Shown piece after piece: positions 6,716 through 13,184 of a DNA stretch of 15,739 bases. The notes beneath the pieces are model-generated. The model was not told where the DNA came from. It worked only from the letters and a program-made list of their open reading frames with translations, and ran no database searches. Position 1 is the first letter of the stretch, and each line of letters starts with the position of its first letter. The stretch spans positions 1 to 15,739 of the forward strand of contig SHXF01000100.1 in the NCBI GenBank assembly GCA_009693435.1, in the 5' to 3' direction. The position numbers and the translations under genes are program-made. The DNA comes from Betaproteobacteria bacterium (lineage in GTDB: Bacteria > Pseudomonadota > Gammaproteobacteria > Burkholderiales > SG8-39).

Positions 6716-6722
6716 ATCCGCC
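6345..6722 (+). mobile_element. Truncated IS30-family insertion sequence, right end preserved
   Basis: The right end TGTTGCATTTCAGACTTGAA (6697-6716) plus TCC fits the terminal repeat style of IS30-family elements. A possible left partner, read in the opposite orientation, is 6077-6099 (GATTTAG, then ATGCAATGC), but the match is imperfect with a gap. If that is the true left end, the region between is rearranged, because transposase coding only appears from about 6345. Immediately right of the element an hsdS gene resumes mid-domain. Confidence 0.6.
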
Positions 6723-7061
6723 TACATGATGCGGGCCACGAAAGGAATCATGCTGCGCTCCGCCGTCATTAGCACCCAACTAAACCTTAACCACGTCCGG
6801 ATAGGGACTAACTTCGCTGCGTTTCCGCCTATGAAGGAGCAAAAGACGATTGGTGAGTATCTCGATGCGAAAGAACAAGAAGCCCTCGCGGTAAAGGAGA
6901 CTCTGAACCAGCAAATCGGCACTCTCACTGCATACCGTAAATCGCTGATTCACGAATGCGTCACCGGCCAGCGGCGGATAACCGAGGCAGACGTGCGTCA
7001 TACTATTGGCCGGACTGCCCAACTAACGGGAACACGTCAGCGAGACGAGATCCATGCCTGA
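6720..7061 (+). pseudogene. hsdS: Type I restriction-modification specificity subunit (HsdS), C-terminal fragment
   Basis: Translation gives the end of a target-recognition domain and the C-terminal conserved region of HsdS: S-T-Q-L-N-L-N-H-V-R-I, then P-P-M-K-E-Q-K-T-I-G-E-Y-L-D, a long amphipathic helix, and L-T-A-Y-R-K-S-L-I-H-E-C-V-T-G. HsdS normally has 400 or more residues with two recognition domains; only about 110 remain, cut on the left at the IS30 end. No hsdM or hsdR gene is in the window. The stop codon overlaps the start of the ATPase gene by eight bases, which shows that hsdS and the ATPase pair formed one operon before the insertion. An in-frame TTG inside the IS end could start a chimeric product, but function is unlikely. 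Confidence 0.85.
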
Positions 7062-8163
7062 ACTTGACACTATCAGCGTAACAGGTTTTAAAAGCATCGC
7101 TTTCATCGAGAAATTGAAGCTTGGGGCCATCAATGTGGTTATTGGTCCGAACGGTTCCGGAAAATCCAATTTCATTGGTGTGTTCTCGTTTTTGCATGCC
7201 ATTCGCGAAGGCCACTTGCAGGACTATGTGATCAAGGCGGGCGGCGCAGACAAGGTGCTGCACTTCGGGGCCAAGGTGACCAAAGCCCTGCAGATTCATA
7301 TCTCGTTTCAGGGTGAGAAAAATCAATACCTGATTAATCTGGAGCCAACCACTGCGGATGAACTCGTACCACAGTCCGAATGGGCGTATTTTTGGAATAA
7401 GTCGAAATATCCGAAAGGCCCCTTGGGCGAGGGCCTCCCGCGAATCGGCAAAGAGGCCGGTATAAGCGCGCAAAAATCGACAGTAATTGCGAGCTATGTG
7501 CGCGACCACGTTGACCGCTGGCGCCTTTATCATTTTCACGATACCAGCGTCACATCACCGATGAAGAAAACGGCTGCTGTGAATGACAACCGCTATCTGC
7601 GACCGGATGGCTCAAATTTGGCTGCATTTCTTTACTTCCTGAAAAAGAAGCACGAAACCTCTTACAGCTTCATTCGTCGCACTGTGCAGGGAGTCGCCCC
7701 TTTCTTCGATGATTTCCAGCTTGAACCCCAAAAGCTGAATCCGGAAAAAATTCGGCTGGAGTGGCTGCATAAAGGGTCGGAGGCCTATTTCGACGCGGCG
7801 TCGCTGTCGGATGGAACCTTGCGTTTCATTGCGCTCGCGACATTGTTTCTTCAGCCGGATGGATTTCGGCCGTCGGTGATACTGGTAGACGAACCTGAAT
7901 TGGGGTTACATCCCTACGCCATTACGCTTTTGGCCTCACTCATCAAGCAGGCATCGATCAAAACGCAGGTCATCATCTCCACGCAATCTCCGCTATTGCT
8001 TGACCACTTCAAGCCCGAAGACGTGTTGGTGGCAGACCGCGTGGAAGGGGGCACACAGTTCACCCGGCTTGACTCGGCGAAACTGGACTCATGGTTGCAG
8101 GATTACAGTCTCGGCCAGCTCTGGGAGAAAAACGAACTGGGCGGTCGCCCCGCGGTCGAGTGA
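7054..8163 (+). CDS. AAA/ABC-type ATP-binding protein (OLD/RecF-like AAA_21), putative defence ATPase
   Basis: A 369-residue protein with an SMC/RecF-type ATPase core. Motifs in order: F-K-S-I near the N-terminus (12-15), Walker A G-P-N-G-S-G-K-S (31-38), ABC signature L-S-D-G-T (251-255), Walker B V-I-L-V-D-E-P-E-L-G-L-H-P (Asp279, catalytic Glu280), and a switch segment S-T-Q-S-P (309-313). The central part (about 100-230) is the variable insert of this family. There is no C-terminal nuclease domain, unlike full OLD proteins; the partner gene four bases downstream supplies a TOPRIM-like protein instead. ATPase plus TOPRIM pairs occur in phage-defence loci, and ATPase genes of this kind are known inside type I restriction operons as rlo (restriction-linked) genes. 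ATG 7054 overlaps the hsdS tail, and only a weak ribosome site is visible, consistent with translational coupling. Confidence 0.88.
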   Translation: MPELDTISVTGFKSIAFIEKLKLGAINVVIGPNGSGKSNFIGVFSFLHAIREGHLQDYVIKAGGADKVLHFGAKVTKALQIHISFQGEKNQYLINLEPTTADELVPQSEWAYFWNKSKYPKGPLGEGLPRIGKEAGISAQKSTVIASYVRDHVDRWRLYHFHDTSVTSPMKKTAAVNDNRYLRPDGSNLAAFLYFLKKKHETSYSFIRRTVQGVAPFFDDFQLEPQKLNPEKIRLEWLHKGSEAYFDAASLSDGTLRFIALATLFLQPDGFRPSVILVDEPELGLHPYAITLLASLIKQASIKTQVIISTQSPLLLDHFKPEDVLVADRVEGGTQFTRLDSAKLDSWLQDYSLGQLWEKNELGGRPAVE

Positions 8164-8167
8164 CCCC

Positions 8168-8860
8168 ATGCCCCGATTGCTAATCCATGTTGAAGGCGAG
8201 ACGGAAGAGGTGTTCGTCAATGAGGTGCTTGCCCCGTATTTGTACGGTTGCGGCTATTCGAATGTCGGCGCTCGATTACTCGGTAATGCCCGCCAGCGTG
8301 ATCGGCGTGGCGGTATTCGAGGCTGGCGGACGGTACGCAAAGATATTCTGCACCATCTGAAAGAGGATGCGGATTGCCTTTCAACGACCATGGTGGATTT
8401 CTATGCGCTACCCCAAGCGGGGGAAAGGGCGTGGCCGGGTCGTGCGGAAGCGGCGCAGCTTGCTTTTTCTAAAAAGGCAGATTCTGTCGAAAGCGCGCTT
8501 CTGGCAGATATTTGCAGTGAGATGGGTGATGGCTTTGAGCCAAACCGTTTCGTGCCCTACGTCATGATGCATGAGTTCGAGGGGCTCCTCTTCAGTGACC
8601 CCATTCGATTCGCTCAAGGCATCGGCAGGTCCGATTTATTGCCCAAATTTCAGGCGATTCGTGATCAATTTGACACGCCTGAGGAAATCAATGACTCGCC
8701 CCACACTGCGCCGTCCAAGCGGATCATTGATTTGGTCCCTTCTTACGAAAAGCCGCTCATGGGCACCTGGGCCGTCCAAGCAATTGGACTGGATTCTATT
8801 CGTCAGGAATGCCCATTATTCCGAAATTGGATGGAAAGAATTGAGCAGTGGCCACATTAG
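8168..8860 (+). CDS. DUF4276 family protein (TOPRIM-like), partner of the upstream ATPase
   Basis: A 230-residue protein of the DUF4276 family. It begins L-L-I-H-V-E-G-E-T-E-E (4-14), a beta strand ending in the acidic E-G-E-x-E motif like that of TOPRIM nucleases (OLD, RloB). Later it has the family hallmark M-M-H-E-F-E-G-L-L-F-S-D-P (from about residue 133, His135, Glu136, Glu138), and a C-terminal part with K-R-I-I-D-L and G-x-W. These acidic residues could bind metal for phosphodiester cleavage; that is inference, since the biochemical activity of DUF4276 is not something the sequence proves. It starts four bases after the ATPase stop, so the pair is one transcription unit. ATG 8168 is chosen because the family homology starts at M-P-R-L; an open frame extends further upstream only inside the ATPase gene. 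Length is normal and the gene looks intact. Confidence 0.85.
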   Translation: MPRLLIHVEGETEEVFVNEVLAPYLYGCGYSNVGARLLGNARQRDRRGGIRGWRTVRKDILHHLKEDADCLSTTMVDFYALPQAGERAWPGRAEAAQLAFSKKADSVESALLADICSEMGDGFEPNRFVPYVMMHEFEGLLFSDPIRFAQGIGRSDLLPKFQAIRDQFDTPEEINDSPHTAPSKRIIDLVPSYEKPLMGTWAVQAIGLDSIRQECPLFRNWMERIEQWPH

Positions 8861-8885
8861 CCGCGTGACATGCCCAAGAAACCAC

Positions 8886-8908
8886 ACAGAATCCATGATG
8901 GCTTAACC
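8886..8908 (+). repeat. Right copy of 23-bp imperfect direct repeat
   Basis: The sequence begins ACAGAATCCATGATGGC and continues TTAACC, 21 of 23 identical to 5864-5886 and in the same orientation. It lies just after the DUF4276 gene, in the non-coding gap before the aldo/keto reductase. The two copies bracket the low-GC mosaic. The rest of the gap (8861-9023) holds no gene I can support. Confidence 0.55.
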
Positions 8909-9023
8909 GAGCTGCCACTGCCGCCGCTGGCATGAGCGCTTCAGGACACCGGGCTGAGGCCGAACTGAGTCCATTTACGGCCCCCGTTCTTCCCTGATGC
9001 AGACACCGATCAAAGGAAACACT

Positions 9024-10025
9024 ATGCAAACCACTTTGCTGGGCAAAGGCGGCCCGCTGGTCTCGGTGGTGGGCCTGGGCTGCATGGGCATGTCCCCGGG
9101 TGTCTATGGGCCGGTCGACGATGCGGAGAGCATCGCCACGCTGCATGCGGCCATGGAAGCCGGCATCACGCTCCTGGACACAGGCGACTTCTACGGGATG
9201 GGTCACAATGAAATGCTCATCCGCAAGGCGCTGGAGGGCCGCTCCCGGGAGCGGGTGATTTTGTCGGTGAAGTTCGGCGCGCAGCGCGATCCGGCCGGGG
9301 TGGCGGTCGGCTACGACGCCCGGCCGCAGGCGGTGAAGACTTTCCTCGCCTACACGCTGCGCCGGCTCGGCACTGATTACATCGACATATACCGTCCGGC
9401 CCGCCTTGATCCCGCCGTGCCTGTCGAAGAGACGATAGGCTCCATCGGCGACATGGTGCGCGCCGGCTACGTGCGTCACATTGGACTCTCCGAGGTCGGT
9501 GTCGAGACGATACGCCGTGCTGCCAGCGTGCATCCCATCGCCGATCTGCAGATCGAGTACTCGCTGATGAGCCGCGGCATCGAAGAGAAAATCCTGCCGC
9601 TGCTGCGCGAACATGGCATCGCCGTCACCGCGTACGGTGTGCTGTCGCGCGGGCTGTTGAGCGGGAATATTCCGGGACGCGACGCGCAGGGCGATACGCG
9701 GACGAAACGCATGCCGCGCTTCGAGCCGGGCAACCTCGAAAAGAATCTCCGGCTCGTTGACGCGCTGCGCCAGTTGGGCAAGGAAAAGTCGGCGAGTCCC
9801 GCGCAATTGGCGATCGCCTGGGTGCGTTCGCGGGGAGCGGACATTGTTCCGCTGATCGGCGCCCGCAGGCGCGGGCAGTTGCAGGAAGCGCTCTCTGCCA
9901 TCGACCTCAAGCTGGACGCTGAAGATCTCGCGCGCATCGAGGCTGCCGTCCCGCACGACCAGATTGCCGGCGGCCGATACGCGCCGGCCCAGATGGCGCA
10001 TCTGGATAGCGAAGCGCACTCGTAG
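9024..10025 (+). CDS. Aldo/keto reductase
   Basis: A 333-residue NADPH-dependent (beta/alpha)8-barrel aldo/keto reductase of the subgroup related to AKR13 and plant auxin-induced-like proteins. Seen: V-G-L-G-C-M-G-M-S (16-24), active-site D52-T-G-D-F-Y57-G, Lys83 in L-S-V-K-F-G, and the C-terminal S-P-A-Q-L-A-I-A-W-V and P-L-I-G-A-R cofactor loops. The usual catalytic-site His before the R-x-D-P motif is replaced: the segment reads Y-R-P-A-R-L-D-P (123-130), with Ala126 at the expected place. Asp52, Tyr57 and Lys83 of the tetrad are present. ATG 9024 is preferred because AAAGGAAA lies just upstream at normal spacing; an ATG at 8997 is in frame but has no such site. Substrate unknown; the gene stands alone on the + strand. 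Confidence 0.9.
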   Translation: MQTTLLGKGGPLVSVVGLGCMGMSPGVYGPVDDAESIATLHAAMEAGITLLDTGDFYGMGHNEMLIRKALEGRSRERVILSVKFGAQRDPAGVAVGYDARPQAVKTFLAYTLRRLGTDYIDIYRPARLDPAVPVEETIGSIGDMVRAGYVRHIGLSEVGVETIRRAASVHPIADLQIEYSLMSRGIEEKILPLLREHGIAVTAYGVLSRGLLSGNIPGRDAQGDTRTKRMPRFEPGNLEKNLRLVDALRQLGKEKSASPAQLAIAWVRSRGADIVPLIGARRRGQLQEALSAIDLKLDAEDLARIEAAVPHDQIAGGRYAPAQMAHLDSEAHS

Positions 10026-10036
10026 GACTATGCTGA

Positions 10037-10059
10037 ACAAGGGGGCGGCGCCCCCTTGT
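10037..10059 (+). terminator. Candidate terminator after aldo/keto reductase
   Basis: A perfect 10-bp stem with a GGC loop: ACAAGGGGGC (10037-10046) pairs with GCCCCCTTGT (10050-10059). It begins 11 bases after the reductase stop codon. No T-tract follows, but the stem is very stable. A second, weaker hairpin, GCGAGGG and CCCTCGC, lies at 10176-10197 near the end of the convergent hydrolase gene. Confidence 0.55.
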
Positions 10060-10211
10060 ATATCCCCCACTTCAGAGGAAACACGCTTGACGCTTTTCCG
10101 GAAATGGACACTTGTTCAGTGTTTCCTTAGCGCACGGGCACCACTACCAACGCGCGTATTCTGATGCTGCGCAACGCGAGGGGAGAGATTCCCTCGCAGC
10201 GCGAGGCACTC

Positions 10212-11048
10212 TCAACCCGCGTTCTTCCCCAGAAAATCCAGCGCCCGCGGCACCCACGGGCCGTCCGCCTCGCCGCCCGCATAGCACGCGCCGAAGTGGT
10301 TGCGTCCGGGCAGCACGACGCGCTCGCTCCTGCCGCCGGCCGCAACGAGGGCGTCGCCAAACTGGTCGGCCTGTTTCATCAGGTGCGGAAAATCTTCCGA
10401 GCCATAGGCGATGAGAAACGGCGGCAGGGGCGACTGCAGGTTGCGGATCGGACTCGCCTTGCGGTCGCTGTCGGGGTTTGCCGCGGCATCGCCGAGGAAG
10501 CGCGGCCGTTGCGGCAGGGCGCCTTCCATGAAGTCGTATACGCCCGAGATCGGCAGGCAGCCGCGCACCACATCCCCGGGCAGGCCGAGTGCCGCCTGCC
10601 AGTCGCGGCGCACGGCTAACAGCGAGCAGTAGTGCCCACCTGCGGAGTGTCCGCCGAGGAAGATCTTCGAGCGCTCGCCGCCGAATCCGGCGGCGTGCTC
10701 ATGCACCCATTTGACCGCCGCCATGCAATCGTCGGGACCGGCGGGAAAGGTGTGGCCCGGCGCAAGTCTGTAGCCAGGCGAGACGAGGGTGACGCCGGCT
10801 GCATTGAGCGCAGGGGCCATGAAGCCCATCCACTCCTTGTAGCCGCTGGTCCAGCCGCCGCCGTTCCAGGCAATGAGTATCGTGCCGTTGGGTTTCGCGG
10901 CGCGGTACACCGCAATGCCCTGATAGGGATCGGGCCCGTAGCGATGCTCGTCATAGACGATGCCTGCGCTCCTCGCGAAGCATTCCTTGCTGTAGATTTC
11001 GCCCGCTTCGGACAGCGGTTCCTGCGCCGGATAGTCTTCGAGTTTCAT
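10212..11048 (-). CDS. Alpha/beta hydrolase (esterase/lipase, HSL or kynurenine-formamidase-like)
   Basis: A 278-residue alpha/beta-hydrolase-fold enzyme. The oxyanion-hole motif reads N62-G-G-G-W, close to the H-G-G-G-W of hormone-sensitive-lipase-like and formamidase-like esterases but with Asn for His. Further on are Y-R-L-A-P (93-97), nucleophile elbow G-G-H-S135-A-G-G, the acid in Y-G-S-E-D-F (Asp219 the likely triad acid), and His251 in R-N-H-F-G. All three triad residues are present and the length is normal. No signal peptide, so cytoplasmic. The start M-K-L-E-D-Y-P is chosen because homology begins there, though its ribosome site is weak; an in-frame upstream ATG exists. It lies downstream of the ring-hydroxylating oxygenase genes on the same strand after a 170-base gap and could act on an ester or formamide in the same pathway. 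Confidence 0.87.
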   Translation of the reverse strand: MKLEDYPAQEPLSEAGEIYSKECFARSAGIVYDEHRYGPDPYQGIAVYRAAKPNGTILIAWNGGGWTSGYKEWMGFMAPALNAAGVTLVSPGYRLAPGHTFPAGPDDCMAAVKWVHEHAAGFGGERSKIFLGGHSAGGHYCSLLAVRRDWQAALGLPGDVVRGCLPISGVYDFMEGALPQRPRFLGDAAANPDSDRKASPIRNLQSPLPPFLIAYGSEDFPHLMKQADQFGDALVAAGGRSERVVLPGRNHFGACYAGGEADGPWVPRALDFLGKNAG

Positions 11049-11218
11049 CGTATCGCCTGTGCTGAGGGTGAGAGTGAGGAACGGCAGCGCGGAGAAGATT
11101 ATTCTCCGCGCGTCAGCCCGCCGCCGACAGCCGGGTGCGGCCTTTACCACCCCCGTCTGCGGCCGGCGAGCGTTCGTGAAGCACGGGGCCGTCTGTCACG
11201 GCGTCAGCTGTTACGGCA

Positions 11219-11710
11219 TCAGACAAGGAACGGAATGCCGTCGAGTTCGGCCTCCGAATTGACCAGATCGACGCGCTTTGATGCGATGCGCAGGCCCTCG
11301 GGTGTGCGGCGCAGATGGTGCAGGACGAGCGCCCCCCAGGTGCGCTGGCGTTCCAGGCGGTACTCGATCAGCACCAGGGTGGAGGCGATGCGCAGCTCGG
11401 TGTCGTCCGACTCGAGGATCTGCACGTTGCCGACCTGATGGCAGGTCCTGGCGAGCGGCAGGCGCGCATGGGCGCGCGGATGCGTGTACTGCTTCACGCG
11501 GATCTCGAGCAGCGTGCGGTCGTCGTGCACGATGGAGGAGGTCTCCAGCGCGTCTTGCTGTCCCCGCTCCAGGGGTATCCAGTAGGTGGCGTCCTGCGTG
11601 TAGAGCGACAGCCATTCTTCGAAGCGCTGGCTGTCGAGCAGCCATGCTTCGCGGTAGAGGAACTGTCCGATTTCCGCGAGTTGCACGGTGTCGATTGCCG
11701 GTGCGCTCAT
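11219..11710 (-). CDS. Aromatic ring-hydroxylating dioxygenase, beta (small) subunit
   Basis: A 163-residue protein of the SnoaL-like/ring-hydroxylating beta family. Seen: F-L-Y-R-E-A-W-L-L-D (17-26), W-L-S-L-Y-T-Q-D-A-T-Y-W-I-P-L (33-47) and a C-terminal beta-rich part with A-S-K-R-V-D-L-V-N. The subunit is non-catalytic and helps build the alpha3beta3 hexamer. It starts 11 bases after the alpha-subunit stop on the same strand, so the two are co-transcribed and probably co-translated. Length and ends are normal for the family. Confidence 0.92.
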   Translation of the reverse strand: MSAPAIDTVQLAEIGQFLYREAWLLDSQRFEEWLSLYTQDATYWIPLERGQQDALETSSIVHDDRTLLEIRVKQYTHPRAHARLPLARTCHQVGNVQILESDDTELRIASTLVLIEYRLERQRTWGALVLHHLRRTPEGLRIASKRVDLVNSEAELDGIPFLV

Positions 11711-11721
11711 GATTGCGCCTG

Positions 11722-13053
11722 TCACGGCTGCCCGCCGCTGTCGGTCATGTACTTGAGCCAGGCGCCGAACTGGCGCCGGATGAAGATCTCGCTGGTGCCC
11801 GTGCCGCCGCGCAGTGTGTCGTGTTCGTCCGCCACATCGCCTCCTGCGCCGCGGGAAAGGTTGACCCATTCAGGCTGTCTTGCGCTGAGGCCGCGCTGCA
11901 CCCGCGCATAGACTTCGAGGTCGTCGGTGAGCACCCATGAGCCGGTGCCGTTGACCACGTTCGAGAACGCCACGGTATCGCGGAACATCTGCTCGGGCGC
12001 GCCCTTCAGGCGCAGGTTGTAGGTGTAGACCACGGTCCTGTCGACCGCGAGCGGATGCACGATGCGCAGCTGCCTGAACTGGCTCATGAAGGAAACATTC
12101 GGATAGACGATGGAGTTCCAGCGCGTGACGCCGAGGATGCGGTCCGCTTCGTCCGTGCCGGTGCGGGCTTCGAGGCGCTTGCGGTATTCGTCGAACACCG
12201 GGTTCTTCAGGCCCACGACCAGGCGGCTGTCGGAGTGGTAATCGCCCATGAAGCCGTGGCCCCAGTCGGTGGTCCACATGCCGATGGCTTCCCACACCGG
12301 CTCGGGCGCGCCGTTCTGGCGCATCTGGCGGATCGAGATGTCGGCGTATTTTTCCGGCTTGCCCGGGTCGTCAGCCTCCTGCGCCGCCTGAACCGAGGAG
12401 ATGTGCACGTAATTGGGATGCACGCCGTCGAGGTGGTTCTCCAGCATCAGCTTCCAGTTGCCGTCGTACACGTGTTTGAACACACCGCCCGCGATCTCGA
12501 CCTCGCCCTCCGGCGCGCGGTCGACGAGGTCGTCGAACGAGGTGGCGAGATGGCCGAGGAATTCGCGCAGCGCGGGACCGGTCTTGGCAAGCGAAGCGAA
12601 AATGAAGCCGCGGTAGCTTTCCACCCGCGGCGCGTGCGCGAGGCCGAGTTCGGGGAAGGCCTGCTTCGGATCGGCGGCGTAGCCCTGCGGCGTGGGCACG
12701 GTCATCAGCGTACCGTCGCTGTCGAAGCTCCAGCCGTGGTAGGCGCAGACGAATTGTTTCGCGTTGCCCCGCGTCTCGGCGCAGAGCATCGTGCCGCGGT
12801 GCGTGCAGCGGTTGATCAGCACCTGCACCGAGCCGTGCGAATCCCGGGTGACGATCACCGGTTCACGGCCCATGCGCGTGGTGAAAAAATCGCCGTCGTT
12901 CCGGATCTGGCTGTCGTGGCCGAGCAGCAGCCAAGCGCGGCCGAATATCCGCTCCATCTCCAGTTCGAACAGCGCCGGGTCGCTGTAGACCGCGCGGTGC
13001 ACGCGGTCCGGGCGAACCAGGCTGGCGACATATTCGGTAGCGCGGACGTCCAT
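11722..13053 (-). CDS. Aromatic ring-hydroxylating dioxygenase, Rieske alpha (large) subunit
   Basis: A 443-residue Rieske non-haem iron oxygenase alpha subunit. The Rieske [2Fe-2S] motif is complete: C83-T-H85, 17 residues, then C103-A-Y-H106-G-W. The catalytic domain carries N-W-K (199-201) and E-N-H-L-D209-G-V-H212-P-N-Y-V-H217, giving the bridging Asp209 and iron ligands His212 and His217; the third ligand Asp is probably in the T-D-D-L-E-V-Y-A-R-V-Q-R-G segment near residue 375. Such enzymes insert oxygen into aromatic or related rings using electrons from a reductase and often a ferredoxin, neither of which is in the window. The AAGGAG site six bases before the ATG makes this start firm. 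It resembles the benzoate/anthranilate/salicylate-type group by layout, but the substrate is not determinable. Confidence 0.94.
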   Translation of the reverse strand: MDVRATEYVASLVRPDRVHRAVYSDPALFELEMERIFGRAWLLLGHDSQIRNDGDFFTTRMGREPVIVTRDSHGSVQVLINRCTHRGTMLCAETRGNAKQFVCAYHGWSFDSDGTLMTVPTPQGYAADPKQAFPELGLAHAPRVESYRGFIFASLAKTGPALREFLGHLATSFDDLVDRAPEGEVEIAGGVFKHVYDGNWKLMLENHLDGVHPNYVHISSVQAAQEADDPGKPEKYADISIRQMRQNGAPEPVWEAIGMWTTDWGHGFMGDYHSDSRLVVGLKNPVFDEYRKRLEARTGTDEADRILGVTRWNSIVYPNVSFMSQFRQLRIVHPLAVDRTVVYTYNLRLKGAPEQMFRDTVAFSNVVNGTGSWVLTDDLEVYARVQRGLSARQPEWVNLSRGAGGDVADEHDTLRGGTGTSEIFIRRQFGAWLKYMTDSGGQP

Positions 13054-13124
13054 GGTTATCTCCTTGCGGAAGGCGGTGCGGCATCGCGCGCGCACCTCCC
13101 TGTGCGAGTGCAGGCAAGCACGCG

Positions 13125-13152
13125 TTGACAAACGAATGCTATTCGTTAGTCT
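13125..13152 (+). promoter_or_regulatory. Promoter with perfect 7-3-7 palindromic operator in its spacer
   Basis: TTGACA (13125-13130) and TAGTCT (13147-13152) are spaced 16 bases apart as -35 and -10 boxes. The spacer itself is the perfect inverted repeat AACGAAT-GCT-ATTCGTT (13131-13147), which slightly overlaps the -10 box. A dimeric repressor bound here would block polymerase. Size and symmetry fit MarR- or TetR-type operators; the regulator is not in the window. The site lies in the divergent region between the oxygenase alpha gene and the binding-protein gene and so could control both. Confidence 0.65.
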
Positions 13153-13184
13153 AGCGTTTTGACCCATCCACGCAAGAGGAAAAC

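Noticed and set aside
8897..8935. Possible short start of a second decarboxylase-like gene at the right repeat copy
   Set aside because: The frame from the ATG stops within three codons; a leader reading L-T-E-L-P-L-P-P-L-A appears only after assuming a frameshift.
8796..10070. Minus-strand 424-codon open frame opposite the aldo/keto reductase
   Set aside because: It is a His/Arg/Gly-rich shadow; the aldo/keto reductase on the plus strand explains the coding signal.
10033..10127. Inverted repeats CTGAACAAG and CTTGTTCAG, with GGAAACAC and GTGTTTCC, as possible ends of a small mobile element
   Set aside because: The pairs are short, differ in spacing and enclose no coding sequence or clear target duplication; they overlap a simpler terminator hairpin.
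12055..13128. Plus-strand 357-codon open frame opposite the Rieske alpha subunit
   Set aside because: The minus strand carries full Rieske and iron-ligand motifs; the plus frame has no motif and a typical shadow composition.
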